A stretch of 64,000 nt of DNA. Source: DASYTH01 sp045806965. GTDB lineage: Bacteria; Actinomycetota; Actinomycetes; Mycobacteriales; Pseudonocardiaceae. Both the position numbers and the translations under genes were made by a program. Location: the NCBI GenBank assembly GCA_045806965.1, contig JBJMIG010000018.1, positions 28,769 through 92,768 of the forward strand, written 5' to 3'. The notes beneath the pieces are model-generated. The model was not told where the DNA came from. It saw only the letters and a program-made list of their open reading frames with translations, and searched no databases. Positions 35,556 to 44,999 of the stretch are shown piece by piece (the first letter of the stretch is position 1; every line of letters begins with the position of its first letter).

Positions 35556-35889
35556 CGTCAGCCGACGACGTGACCGACATTGGCTCGACGCCGGAGAGGT
35601 TGGCCGACATCGCGGTCAGGCAGACCAGCTGGGCGGCGTCGGCGTTGCGGAATCGGTGCGGATCCCGAGCGCAGCGCCGTGGTAGGAGGCGGTGACCACG
35701 CCGCCTCGCTGGATCCACACCGCCGGAGTACCAGTGCGTCCCGTCGTTGTCGGGGCTGCTCTCCACCAGATCCGGCCGACCCGCCAGTCCCGGCTGCCCC
35801 GCTTCTGCCCTCCCGCTGCGACGGGACGACGGCGCGGGTCTCACACCCGCGCAGGGATCACAGCGCCTGGTGGCGCAAACTGATCACGG
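35556..35889. other. Gap with a possible minus-strand gene tail
   Basis: A minus-strand stretch near 35720-35640 reads VWIQRGGVVTASYHGAALGI, which looks protein-like and may be the end of a lost secreted enzyme. I could not place it in a family. Confidence 0.35.
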
Positions 35890-37040
35890 GACAGACCCCA
35901 AGGGAACCGCTGTTCTGCGGTCGTGGCGTCCAGTCAGGGATGTGGTGCCGGCCGCGTGGAGGGTCAGGTCCAGGGTGGGCGCGGCCGTTCCGCCGAATTG
36001 GGCGCGGGCTTCGTCGGCTCGGGTGTGCTGGGGGTCCGTGCCGGCGGTGGACAAGTCGTTGACGAAGCTCACGACGCGCAGGGAGGCAGTAGCCAGGCAT
36101 AGGCCTGGCCGGGTTGGCCGGGTGGGTTCTGGATGATCAAGCCGGAGCCGTTGAGCGGCTCGTACGGTCCGGTCAGGGCGGAGGCGAAGAAGCCGTAGAG
36201 CCCGGTCGGGGCGCAGCCTGGCGGGTGGAACGCGGTGCGGCTGGTGCAGAAGAACAGGTAGTACCGCGACTGGTGGATGACGATGTGCGGTCGTTCGATC
36301 TCGTGGTTGATGCCGTCGGCGACGATAAGTGGCGGGTGCAGAGCCCACCCGTCGCGGGCCGCTCGGGCGAGGGCGACGGCGCCCATGAAGTGATCGGGCC
36401 CGGGGGACACAGGCGGGCATCAGGAGGTACTCGCGCCCGTCCGCCGGGTTGCGGAACCAGCCAGGATCACGGAAGGCCCTGATCCGGCCCGGGCTTCCCT
36501 CAACCTCGTTGGCTGACAGGTAGATATGGCCGTCGGCACGGAGGACCACACGATGCTGGACATTGCGTTCGAGCCCGGTGCCATCCGGACTCACGTTGAG
36601 CTTCGGTCAGGTCGTGCCTCGATGATTCGCTGGTGGAACGTGGGGCGCGTTTCGCCGCGCACGCCGGCGGCGGTGTAGAAGATCGACATCGACCCATCGG
36701 CTGGACGGACGGCGGAGCCCGACCATTCGGCTTCCGGCCGAGGTGCCATCCTCGAACACCGGCCCGAGGTTCGGCCACTGGTCGCCGCGGCGGGTGAGCA
36801 GCCGGATGCGGGCGGTCGTGGCGATGCTCGGGGTGGCCCGCGGCGGGTGCGGAAAGGGCCATCCACAGTTCGGCGCCCATTGATGACGGTGAGTGAGCCG
36901 TCGGCCTCCTGGACGGGCCACAGGAACCAGACGTCGTGGTGCGGCAGCACCCGAGGTGGTGCCGTCGGGCCGATGGGCGGTGCGGTGGTTGCCGGGGTAT
37001 CGACGAGACGGTCGAGGTGACCGCAGGTCCACTGCACCCG
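35890..37040 (-). pseudogene. GH68 (levansucrase/invertase-type) gene, multiply frameshifted
   Basis: In gene order the minus strand carries VWFLWPVQEADGSLTVINGR, EWSGSAVRPADGSMSIFYTA with GVRGETRPTF, then IRAFRDPGWFRNPADGREYL (the RDP motif of family 68). Next come GINHEIERPHIVIHQSRYYL and a C-terminal ARAQFGGTAAPTLDLTL. The blocks sit in at least three frames, so no active fructosyltransferase can be made. It follows the sugar-transporter genes directly (5 bp), as the natural last gene of that operon. This suggests the operon served sucrose or fructan. Confidence 0.8.
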
Positions 37041-37044
37041 TGGG

Positions 37045-37869
37045 TCAGCCCTTCAACGAGCCCTGCAGCAGCGCGGAAACGAAGCGGCGCTGGAAGATCA
37101 GGAAGATGACGAGGGTCGGGGCCAAGACGAGCAGGGAGCCGGCGCACAGCAGCGGGATGTCGGTTCCCCACTGGCCTTGGAAAGCGCCGAGCGCTCCGGC
37201 CATGGTGCGCTTCGCCGGGTCGCCGACGAGGACGATGGCGAGCAGGAACTGGTTCCAGGTCCACAGAAACAGCAGGATCGCGAGCGATGAGATCGCCGGC
37301 ATGGCCAGCGGCACGTGGACGCGCCAGAACTGCTGCCACTCGTTGGCACCGTCGACCCGGGCGGCCTCGGAGATCTCGCCGGGCACGTTGATGAAGTGGG
37401 CCCGCATCCAGAACACCCCGAAGGGCATGAACAACCCGATGAGCGGCAGGATGATCGCCCACCGGCTGTTGAGCAGACCCAGGTCGCGAACCTGGTAGTA
37501 CAGCGGCGTGACGATGCCTTCGATGGGCAGCGTCAGGCCGAGCACGAACATCAGGAACACCGGACGGCGCCCCACCATCCCGAGGTGACCGATGGCGAAG
37601 CCGGCCATCGTCGCCAGCAGCAGCGATACCGGCACCACACCGAGCACGATCAACACGCTCGAGGTGAGCAGTTCACCCATGTGCGCGGCCCGGAACGCCG
37701 CCGCGAAGTTGCCCCAGCGCGGCTGGCTCGGCCAGTCCAGGCGGGTCGGGTAGCTGCCGGAGGGATACAGCGCGGTGACGAACAGGCTGACGAACGGCAC
37801 GGCCGTCACCGCCATCAGCAGCACGAGCAGCAGCCGTCCGGTCCACGCCTCGCCACGCCCGACGATCAC
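37045..37869 (-). CDS. Carbohydrate ABC transporter permease (MalG/UgpE type)
   Basis: 274 residues with six membrane segments and the EAA motif PGEISEAARVDGANEWQQFW near residue 180. A GTG start overlaps the stop of the partner permease (GTGA). It forms the inner-membrane channel with the upstream permease. No ATPase gene is in the operon, so a shared MsiK-type ATPase is expected, as usual in actinomycetes. Confidence 0.9.
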   Translation of the reverse strand: MIVGRGEAWTGRLLLVLLMAVTAVPFVSLFVTALYPSGSYPTRLDWPSQPRWGNFAAAFRAAHMGELLTSSVLIVLGVVPVSLLLATMAGFAIGHLGMVGRRPVFLMFVLGLTLPIEGIVTPLYYQVRDLGLLNSRWAIILPLIGLFMPFGVFWMRAHFINVPGEISEAARVDGANEWQQFWRVHVPLAMPAISSLAILLFLWTWNQFLLAIVLVGDPAKRTMAGALGAFQGQWGTDIPLLCAGSLLVLAPTLVIFLIFQRRFVSALLQGSLKG

Positions 37870-38831
37870 AACGGCTCCTCCCTGGTGAGCCGCTGGATCG
37901 GCAAGACACACAACAGGACGAGGAGGACGAGGACCACCGCGAGTGCCGAGGCCACCCCCACCCGCCGCTCGACGAAGGCCTGGTAGTAGATCTCCAGCCC
38001 CGGGACCATCGTCGAGTTGCCCGGACCGCCCTGGGTGGAGATGTAGACGATGTCGAAGCTGGCCAGTGCCGCGATGACGGTGACGGTGACGCAAACACCG
38101 ATCTCCTGCCGCAGACTGGGCAGGGTGATTGAGAAGAACTCGCGCAACGGCCCGGCGCCGTCGAGCCGCGCGGACTCGTAGAGCGCCGGATCGATCTTGC
38201 TCAGCCCGGCCAGCAGCAGCAGGATGCACAGGCCCAGCAGCACCCAGGCGCCGATCACGCCGACCGCGGGCAGGGCGGTGGCGAAGTCACCCAGCCACGC
38301 GCGGGTGAGTCCGCCCAGCCCGATGGCCGACAGGAACTGGTTGACCAGGCCGGTCGAGGAGAGCAGCCAGCTCCAGGCGATGCCGGCGGCGACGAGCGGG
38401 ATGACCTGCGGCACGAACAGCACCGTCCGGGCGACGACGGCGAGCCGACTGGTGGCGATGCGCCGGATGGTGGCGGCGATCGCCAGGCCCAGCAGCACCG
38501 GGATGCCGCTGAAGTACACGATCAGCAGGAACGCGTTGCGGACCGTGCCCAACAGCGCGGGATCGGTGAAGACCCTGACGTAGTTGTCGAATCCGACCCA
38601 GGGCGACGGGCCGATGCCGTCCCACTGGTAGAAGGAGTACTCGACGGTGTGGATCATCGGCCACAGCACGAACACCGCGTAGGCCGTCACCGCCGGGGCG
38701 GCGAACAACCAGGCGACCCACCGCCGAGTGCCCAGGTGCGGCCGGCGGGTGGGTCGCACCGTCGCCCTCGATGGGATTGCCTGCCGGTCCGTGGTGCGGC
38801 CGACGGCAGGGCTAAGCACCGGCCGGGCCAT
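37866..38831 (-). CDS. Carbohydrate ABC transporter permease (MalF/UgpA type)
   Basis: 321 residues. A basic N-terminal tail of about 38 residues precedes six transmembrane helices. The EAA loop reads DPALYESARLDGAGPLREFF. It is 7 bp from the substrate-binding protein gene and overlaps the second permease by four bases. Confidence 0.9.
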   Translation of the reverse strand: MARPVLSPAVGRTTDRQAIPSRATVRPTRRPHLGTRRWVAWLFAAPAVTAYAVFVLWPMIHTVEYSFYQWDGIGPSPWVGFDNYVRVFTDPALLGTVRNAFLLIVYFSGIPVLLGLAIAATIRRIATSRLAVVARTVLFVPQVIPLVAAGIAWSWLLSSTGLVNQFLSAIGLGGLTRAWLGDFATALPAVGVIGAWVLLGLCILLLLAGLSKIDPALYESARLDGAGPLREFFSITLPSLRQEIGVCVTVTVIAALASFDIVYISTQGGPGNSTMVPGLEIYYQAFVERRVGVASALAVVLVLLVLLCVLPIQRLTREEPL

Positions 38832-38838
38832 CGATGCC

Positions 38839-40194
38839 TCAGCTCCCGACCTGGCTCTGGTAGTCGCGCTGCACGATCTGCAGCAGCCCCTGCGGGGTCA
38901 GCTGTCCGGCGAACAGCTTCTGCAGCTGGGGCGTCCAACTCTTGGCGTAGATGGCGCCGGTGGCATTGGCGATGAAATCCATCGCGCCGTTGGCTTCAGC
39001 CAACTTGGCTCCGGCGGCAAGGGTTTCCGCGGTGACCGTGCCCTGCTTGACCTCCGGCATCGGCGCGTTGGCCGGACCCATGGGGTGCGACCCGCCGACC
39101 TCAACGGCAATCGTGCGGGCCTGCGGGTTGGTCGCCACCCAGTCGAGGAAGAACGCGGCGCAGTCCGGGTGTTCGGCCTTCGTGGCGATCCCGAACGTGA
39201 GTGGCGCGGACATGGCGGCGGCTTTGCCACCCTGCCTCGCGGGTGGCAACACGAAGAAACCCATCCCACCGGCCAGCTGCTTGTCCAGGTTTCCGGATTC
39301 CCAGTCGCCGTTGAACATGAACAGACCGTCCCCGGCCTGGAACTTGCTCATCATCTTCGCGTAGTCCATGGCGTTGGCGTCCTTGTCGAAGTAGCCCGCC
39401 TTGATCCACCCGTCGAGATGCTGTGCCGCCTGGAGGTTCGACGCGGTGTCAATCGACGCGCCCGGCTTCTGGAAGATCCAGTCGTTGATAGCTCGCGTGT
39501 CGCCGTAGGCCGCCATCAGGTTCTGCAGCGGGAACGCGAACCCACCGGTCGCTCCGCCGTTGAACTGGACGATGGGTGTGAGGTTCGCCTGCTTGGCCTT
39601 GGCCAGCAGGTCGTCGAACCCGGCGAGCGTGGTCGGCAGGGAGGTCATCCCGATCCGCCCGGCGAGCGCCTTGTTGTAGAAGACGCCGGTCATGCTGAAG
39701 TTCAGACCCATCGCGTACAGCGATCCCTCACCCCGCGGGCGACCGCCCGGCCCGAGACGCAACTGCTCCAGTTGCGAGGCCGGCCACCGATCCCAACCGA
39801 ATACCCGCGCGTATCCGTCGAGGTTCTTCAGCAGGCCGTCCTTCACCAGCTCGGAGACCTGCGGAAGCCGCATCAGGTCCGGCGGGTCATCCGCCAGGAC
39901 TCGCGGCGCGTTCTGGGTGATCACCGCGAACTGGTCCTCACGGATGTTCCATGTGACGTTCGGGTGCTGCCGAGAGAACTCGTCGGTGAGCGCCTTCGGC
40001 ATCGGGAAACCGGTCTCGAAGTAGCTCTTCATCGTGACCGGCTGGTCGCCACACGTCGGCGCCGTCGACAGCGCGGTGCCCGTGTTCGTCTGTTGTGGAC
40101 TGCCACTTCCCGGGCCGCCACAACCGGCGGCCGAGGTTCCCGCCAGCACGACGAGCCCGAGCGCGGCCGTGCGGAGGCCGATGTGACGCGGCAT
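38839..40194 (-). CDS. Extracellular sugar-binding lipoprotein
   Basis: 451 residues. The lipobox GTSAAGC (Cys near residue 25) is followed by a Gly/Ser linker and a family 1 solute-binding fold (PMPKALTDEFSRQHPNVTWN, and FNGDWESGNLDKQLAGG late in the chain). It captures the substrate for the two permeases. The upstream region contains a LacI-type operator and faces the divergent lacI-like gene. Confidence 0.9.
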   Translation of the reverse strand: MPRHIGLRTAALGLVVLAGTSAAGCGGPGSGSPQQTNTGTALSTAPTCGDQPVTMKSYFETGFPMPKALTDEFSRQHPNVTWNIREDQFAVITQNAPRVLADDPPDLMRLPQVSELVKDGLLKNLDGYARVFGWDRWPASQLEQLRLGPGGRPRGEGSLYAMGLNFSMTGVFYNKALAGRIGMTSLPTTLAGFDDLLAKAKQANLTPIVQFNGGATGGFAFPLQNLMAAYGDTRAINDWIFQKPGASIDTASNLQAAQHLDGWIKAGYFDKDANAMDYAKMMSKFQAGDGLFMFNGDWESGNLDKQLAGGMGFFVLPPARQGGKAAAMSAPLTFGIATKAEHPDCAAFFLDWVATNPQARTIAVEVGGSHPMGPANAPMPEVKQGTVTAETLAAGAKLAEANGAMDFIANATGAIYAKSWTPQLQKLFAGQLTPQGLLQIVQRDYQSQVGS

Positions 40195-40243
40195 TGCGCC
40201 TCCTCGTTCTCATGGGACAGACCCGGATGACAACGCACCACGT

Positions 40244-40259
40244 GCTAAATCGGATTAGC
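40244..40259. promoter_or_regulatory. LacI-type operator between transporter and regulator
   Basis: gctaaatcggattagc is a 16-bp imperfect dyad with perfect gctaa/ttagc outer arms and a central CG, the usual form of LacI/GalR operators. It lies 50 bp before the binding-protein gene and 75 bp before the repressor gene, so it could control both. Confidence 0.65.
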
Positions 40260-40333
40260 GCGGGTTCCCGATGCTACGCTCCGCACCGGCCGTGTCAAGG
40301 ATCACGCCTGTTCGACACCTCTGGAGGTCCGCA

Positions 40334-41392
40334 GTGAGCCCACGACGGGTCACGTTGGCCGATGTCGCCACACGTGCCGGCGTCTCACCGACCACGGCCT
40401 CGCTCGTGCTCTCCGGGCGAGGCCGTGAACTGCGGATCTCACAGAGCGTGGCGCAGCGGGTTCACACCGCGGCGGAGGAGTTGCAGTACCGACCCAACAT
40501 CGTCTCCGTCGGCCTGCGCACCGGCACGACCCGCACCATCGGGTTCGTCTCGGACACCGTCGCCACCTCCCGGCTCGCCGGCGACATGATCAAAGGGGCG
40601 CTGGAGGCCGCTCGGGACCGGGGCATGATGCTGTTCATCGGCGAAACCGAGGGGGAAACCACGCTCGAACGGTGCCTGTTGCAGGCCATGCACGACCGTC
40701 AGGTGGACGGCATCATCTTCGCCTCGATGTTCACCCGAGCCATTAGGGTGCCCGCGGGGCTCACCAACGGTCCCGCCGTTCTCCTCAACGCCGTCCCGAA
40801 ACGGGGCAGTGCGCTTCCCGCCATCGTGCCCGACGAGGTCGAGGCCGGTCGTGCCGCCGCCCGGATCCTGCTCGACGCCGGCCATCACGACGGCATTCAT
40901 CTCATCGGCGCCGGGCCCCGCGTGCGCGACGTGCCCGCCGAAGCCCTCGCCGGCATCGAACGACTCACCGGCATCCGTGACGTCCTCAACCAAGCAAAGG
41001 TGAGAATCTCCAGCGGCCACATCTGCCCTGACTGGCAACCGGAACACGGCTACCAGGCAACCCGCGAACTCCTCGAACACCACCGCCCCCACGCACTGAT
41101 CTGCCTCAACGACCGACTCGCCCTCGGCGCCTACCAAGCCCTCGACGACTGCGGCCTCACAGTCCCCACCGACGTCTCCGTCGTCTCGTTCGACGACCAC
41201 CCGATCGCCACCTGGATCCGACCCAAACTCACCACCATCGCGCTCCCTCACTACGAACTCGGCCGCACAGCGGCCGACGTGCTCTTCACTCAGATCGACC
41301 AACGCCGCCAGGACATCAAGCCGCAGAGCCAACTTCACCGAGTTCCCATGCCGGTCCGGCTGCGCGACTCGGTCGCGCCGCGTGGCGCATGA
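40334..41392 (+). CDS. LacI-family transcriptional repressor
   Basis: 352 residues from GTG, with GGAGG six bases upstream. The helix-turn-helix and hinge read VTLADVATRAGVSPTTASLV. This is followed by a sugar-binding core with TIGFVSDTVATSRLAG and a late DVSVVSFDDHPIATWI. It is divergent from the sugar transporter and presumably relieves repression on binding the transported sugar or a derivative. Confidence 0.9.
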   Translation: MSPRRVTLADVATRAGVSPTTASLVLSGRGRELRISQSVAQRVHTAAEELQYRPNIVSVGLRTGTTRTIGFVSDTVATSRLAGDMIKGALEAARDRGMMLFIGETEGETTLERCLLQAMHDRQVDGIIFASMFTRAIRVPAGLTNGPAVLLNAVPKRGSALPAIVPDEVEAGRAAARILLDAGHHDGIHLIGAGPRVRDVPAEALAGIERLTGIRDVLNQAKVRISSGHICPDWQPEHGYQATRELLEHHRPHALICLNDRLALGAYQALDDCGLTVPTDVSVVSFDDHPIATWIRPKLTTIALPHYELGRTAADVLFTQIDQRRQDIKPQSQLHRVPMPVRLRDSVAPRGA

Positions 41393-41670
41393 CGGCAGAC
41401 GGCGCGTTGCTAGTGAAGCATTCAATAGCACTGTGACCCGCAACGACTGCTTTCCTTTCCATGCCAACGACCAGGCGAACGCCCATATGTTCATCCCATC
41501 GAGTGACCCTTTGTTCCCGGAGCGCAGGGTGCATGGTGAGGGGGCGACACATGCGGACGTGCTGACCAGCCGCTCTCGGGCGGGTTGGCAATGTTGTCGC
41601 ATCCGGATTCGACACCGGCGGGCCGGCTCTTGCCTTCGCGGAGCGACCGCGCCCCTGGAGGCGATCCTCG
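41393..41670. other. Gap between lacI-like gene and integrase remnant
   Basis: No gene is recognised. A short A+T-richer patch near 41420-41500 marks a change in composition at the border of the mobile-element debris. Confidence 0.4.
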
Positions 41671-42078
41671 ATGAGCAGCAATCCGCAGCGCGGGCGGGTC
41701 TACCGGCACTGTGCCTGCCGCGACAGCGACGGCAGGCAGCACGGGCCGCGATGCCCGCGGTTGGCCAGCGGCAGACACGGCAGTTGGGCCTTCGCCGTGG
41801 ACATGCCCGCCATCACCGGCCGGCGCAAGACGATGCGTCGCACGGGCTTCCCGACCCGCGCCGAGACCCAACGCGCTCTCGCGACCCTGCTCGCCTGCGA
41901 GCGCGCTGGAATCCACCACGACGACCGGGAGACCGTCGCCGCCTACCTGACCGTCTGGCTACGCGACAAGACACTGATCTTGAAGCCGACCACTATCGCT
42001 CGCTATACCGACTACATCCACAAACCAGGTTGCCGTGTTCACAGTCGAGCCACGCCAGAGCACTCTTGCGGTTGGTGA
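41671..42078 (+). pseudogene. Tyrosine-type integrase, N-terminal part only
   Basis: Starts MSSNPQRGRVYRHCACRDSD and continues with the Arm-type and SAM-like DNA-binding region (RKTMRRTGFPTRAETQRALA, VAAYLTVWLRDKTLILKPTT, IARYTDYIHK). The catalytic domain with the R-HxxR-Y residues is missing. It breaks at about 42030, where an NB-ARC fragment on the other strand begins. It may be the decayed integrase of the element that used the tRNA-Pro site at 32323. Confidence 0.7.
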
Positions 42079-42390
42079 ACTGCCTGGAGGCAGTTCGGCC
42101 GGGTCGGCCTTCGAGGTAGGGGCGGCTGCGTCGGCCCTGCGTCGGTAGTAGTCCAGGAGCCGGTTGGTCGCGGCGTCCTGGTCGAGGTTGTGGGTGGTGT
42201 GGTCGCGAAGATAGCAACGGATCAGGTCGTGTAGGCGCCAACGTCCATTGATTTTGCAGCAAGAGGTGAGCGTGGCGCAGGGCTCGTAGCCGAACTTTGA
42301 CCCAGTCGCTGGAGCGACCGGCAAGGGCTGCGGAAGCCAGCGCGAGCAACTCGTCGAATTGCATCCCGGCCAGGCTCGACATACGCCAAG
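42010..42390 (-). pseudogene. NB-ARC/TPR regulator fragment
   Basis: The minus strand encodes NGRWRLHDLIRCYLRDHTTH and LLDYYRRRAD, then in another frame RKSALAWLDCEHGNLV. This is the winged-helix to TPR junction (LHDLIR...ALAWLxxExxNLV) of AfsR/SARP-like ATPase regulators. Both ends are missing. Confidence 0.65.
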
Positions 42391-42552
42391 ATCACCACAA
42401 CCGGTGCCACGTCATCCCGCGGCACCGGCGTGTCCAGACGTGAACAGTTACTGGGTCTTGACAAAGGTTGGACATTCAAGCGAGCGGCCGGATTGCGGGG
42501 AACGGGTAGAGTGGCGGTCGGGAATGGTGATCTTGGGGGAAGGGATTCCTCA

Positions 42553-44721
42553 TTGTTGTATTTGGCCGTTCTTGGACCGGTTCGGGTTTGTGTCGACGGT
42601 CGTCCGGTGGCGATCAGCGGACGATTGGGGCGGACGGTGGTCGCGGCTCTGGCATTGGCGTTGGTATCCGGGCGGGCTTCGTCGGTCGAACAATTGATCG
42701 ACGCGTTGTGGGGTGATGTGCCGCCGGCCACGGCGCGGCAGCAGGTACATATTCAGGTGTCGAAGTTGCGGGCGGCGCTGACGAGGGCGGGGGCGTCGGC
42801 GGTGGTCTGCACGGAGCCGAGCGGGTACCGGTTGCGGGCCGCACAGGTCGATGTCGGCGACGTGGTGCGGTTGCAGGAGGAGGCGCGCGCGGACGCGGAC
42901 GCGGGGCACCCCGACGAGGCGGCGGCAAAGTTCCGGACGGCGCTCGAGCGGTGGAGCGGGACGCCGCTGGGCGGGGCGAGCGCGCACCTCGCGGCCGCGC
43001 GGATACCGGGGCTCGACGAGCTGTGGCTGTGCCTGGTCGAGGAGCGCATCGACGCCGAGTTGGCCTGCGGGCACGCGGCTCGGCTCGTGCCGGAGCTGAC
43101 CGGGCTGGTGCGTGATCATCCGCTGCGGGAGGGGTTGCACCACCGGCGGATGCTGGCGCTGTACCGGGCCGGGCGGAGGGCCGACGCCCTGGCGGCGTTT
43201 CGCGAGGCGCGACGGGTGCTGCGCGACGAGCTGGGCATGGATCCGCCGCGGGAGCTGGTCGACCTCGAGGAGGAGGTGCTGGCCAGCGGGTCATCGGGCA
43301 CCGGCGGGTCCTGCCGGGTGCGACCGGCGCAACTTCCGCCCCTGGCAACGGGATTCGCTGGGCGTGCGGACGAGCTCGCCGCGTTGGCCGCCGTGCTGGG
43401 CCGGCCAAGCGAGGCGCCAAGGGTGGCGCTGGTGACCGGAATGCCGGGCATCGGCAAGACCGCGCTCGCCGTGCGGGCCGGTGCGGCGGCGGAGTTTCCG
43501 GACGGACAGCTCTACGCCGACCTGCGTGGTGCAAACGTGCGGCCGGCGCGGCCGGCGGAGGTGCTCGGCGGTTTCCTGCGCGCACTGGGGGTCCGGGCCC
43601 GCGCCATGCCAGCCGACCTCGCCGGGCGGATCGCCGAGTTCCGCAGCCGGACCGCGGGGCGGCGGATGCTGGTGATGCTCGACAACGCGGGCGCCGCCGA
43701 GCAGGTCGAACCGCTGTTGGTCGCCGAGCCGGGCTGCGCGACGGTCGTGACCAGCAGGTTCGTACTGCCCGAGCTGGAGGCCGCCGTGCGGGTGCCGGTC
43801 GGGCCGCTGCCCGACGACGACGCCCACAACGTGCTGGAGAACGTGGCGGGTGCCGCACGGCTGGCGGATCGGGAGGCGGCCGCGATGATTGTTAAGACGT
43901 GCGGGGGTGTGCCGCTGGCGCTACGGATCGCGGGCGGGCAGTTGGCCACGTTCCCCTCGATGGAGGCCGCGGAGGTGGCGGCGCGGTTGTCGAATGGACC
44001 CGGCCCGGAGGAGAGCCTACGGCGGCTCGACCGGCCGGCACGACGGGCGCTCTCGTTGTTGGCCATGATCGATTGCTCGACGATGCCGAGCTGGCCGTTG
44101 GCCCCGCTGCTTGGCGTCACGGCCGATCGCGCGGCCCGGCTCGCCGCGCGGCTGGCCTCACTGCACCTGCTGGAGCCCGCCGAGCCGGGTCGCTACCGGA
44201 TGCACGACCGGGTGCGTGCGGCGTGCCGCGGCCCCGAGCCGGAGGACGCGGCAGTGGAGCGGCTGGTCGCGTGGACGACGGCGCTCGTGGCCGGTGGCTC
44301 CGGCAGGCTCACCCGGGCGGACGTGGACGTGGTGCTCGCGGTGCTGGAGCTGGTCGTCGAGCGCGGCGCCACCGGCAGGGCCGCGGTGCTGCTGGTAGGG
44401 CTCAGGGTGCCGCTGATCCGGTTCGACCTCGTCGATCGGGGGGCGCGGATCGCCGCACGGCTCGAGCGGATGGCGGGGCGGGACGTCGTGACCCTGGTGA
44501 GCGCGAGGCTGGTCGCCGCCACCGCGCGGCTGGATCACGGGCGGCACGGCGAGGTGGTGCGGATGCTGGACGCCGTACGGCCGGTGCTGTGCGAGGTGGA
44601 CCCGGTGCTTCGTGCCGAGTTGCTGGCGACTCTCGCGCAGGCCGCCGATCCGTGCCGGCGCGCGCTCGATACCGAATGGATAGGCCGGCTCAGTCAGGAT
44701 CGCCACGTCCGTTTTCGTTAG
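42553..44721 (+). CDS. SARP-family transcriptional activator with NB-ARC ATPase domain
   Basis: About 722 residues. An OmpR-type winged helix (LAVLGPVRVCVDGRPVAI, then LIDALWGDVPPATARQQVHI) leads into a bacterial transcriptional activation domain (about 95-245). The NB-ARC ATPase follows, with P-loop GMPGIGKTALAV, RMLVMLDNA, CATVVTSR and GVPLALRIAG. The winged-helix MHD-like LHLLEPAEPGRYRMHD is present, but the usual long TPR tail is much reduced. The TTG start follows AGGG by eight bases; GTG at 42511 is an alternative. The gene ends 15 bp before the Cys-rich peptide gene, so it may be cotranscribed with and activate the peptide operon. Confidence 0.85.
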   Translation: MLYLAVLGPVRVCVDGRPVAISGRLGRTVVAALALALVSGRASSVEQLIDALWGDVPPATARQQVHIQVSKLRAALTRAGASAVVCTEPSGYRLRAAQVDVGDVVRLQEEARADADAGHPDEAAAKFRTALERWSGTPLGGASAHLAAARIPGLDELWLCLVEERIDAELACGHAARLVPELTGLVRDHPLREGLHHRRMLALYRAGRRADALAAFREARRVLRDELGMDPPRELVDLEEEVLASGSSGTGGSCRVRPAQLPPLATGFAGRADELAALAAVLGRPSEAPRVALVTGMPGIGKTALAVRAGAAAEFPDGQLYADLRGANVRPARPAEVLGGFLRALGVRARAMPADLAGRIAEFRSRTAGRRMLVMLDNAGAAEQVEPLLVAEPGCATVVTSRFVLPELEAAVRVPVGPLPDDDAHNVLENVAGAARLADREAAAMIVKTCGGVPLALRIAGGQLATFPSMEAAEVAARLSNGPGPEESLRRLDRPARRALSLLAMIDCSTMPSWPLAPLLGVTADRAARLAARLASLHLLEPAEPGRYRMHDRVRAACRGPEPEDAAVERLVAWTTALVAGGSGRLTRADVDVVLAVLELVVERGATGRAAVLLVGLRVPLIRFDLVDRGARIAARLERMAGRDVVTLVSARLVAATARLDHGRHGEVVRMLDAVRPVLCEVDPVLRAELLATLAQAADPCRRALDTEWIGRLSQDRHVRFR

Positions 44722-44736
44722 ACGAAAGGAATGGCG

Positions 44737-44874
44737 ATGGCGAAGTTGTTCACCGTGCTCGGCGACCGTCTACTGGGGCTGTTTCTCCGCGAGGTGAAGG
44801 CCGGCGCCTGCGTCCCCGAGCACGGCCAAGTGTGCAGGACGCTGCACTTCGACTGCAATGGAAGCTGCCGCTGA
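44737..44874 (+). CDS. 45-aa Cys-rich secreted peptide precursor
   Basis: A small gene read from the sequence. AAAGGA sits six bases before the ATG at 44737; an ATG two codons earlier has no spacing. The first 24 residues form an amphipathic leader (MAKLFTVLGDRLLGLFLREV) ending in KAGA, a plausible signal-peptidase site (AxA-like). The remaining 21 residues start with Cys25 and hold Cys33, Cys40 and Cys44 (CVPEHGQVCRTLHFDCNGSC), spacing x7, x6, x3. It is the only peptide-sized gene in an operon of redox, export and protease genes, so it is the probable product precursor. The export partner cannot be proved from sequence, and no known RiPP family is recognised. A further Cys-rich stretch follows in another frame. 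Confidence 0.72.
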   Translation: MAKLFTVLGDRLLGLFLREVKAGACVPEHGQVCRTLHFDCNGSCR

Positions 44875-44950
44875 GTCGTCAGCACGACAAAGCCGGCACG
44901 TGCGGGTACTGCACCCGCATCTGTGGGTGACAATCCGGTAATGCTTTTCT

Positions 44951-44969
44951 CCGCCGTCAGTCACGGCGG
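44951..44969 (+). promoter_or_regulatory. Hairpin attenuator between peptide gene and mauE-like gene
   Basis: ccgccgt-cagtc-acggcgg is a perfect seven-base-arm hairpin 77 bp after the peptide stop and 30 bp before the next start. There is no T-run, so it would allow partial read-through. This arrangement often makes a precursor peptide more abundant than its maturation proteins. Confidence 0.5.
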
Positions 44970-44999
44970 CGGGGAAAGGCACCCTTGTACAGGAGAATG

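Noticed and set aside
44858..44874. A programmed -1 frameshift in the Cys-rich peptide gene
   Set aside because: No slippery heptamer or downstream pseudoknot is evident; kept only as a possible mutation or error in the findings.
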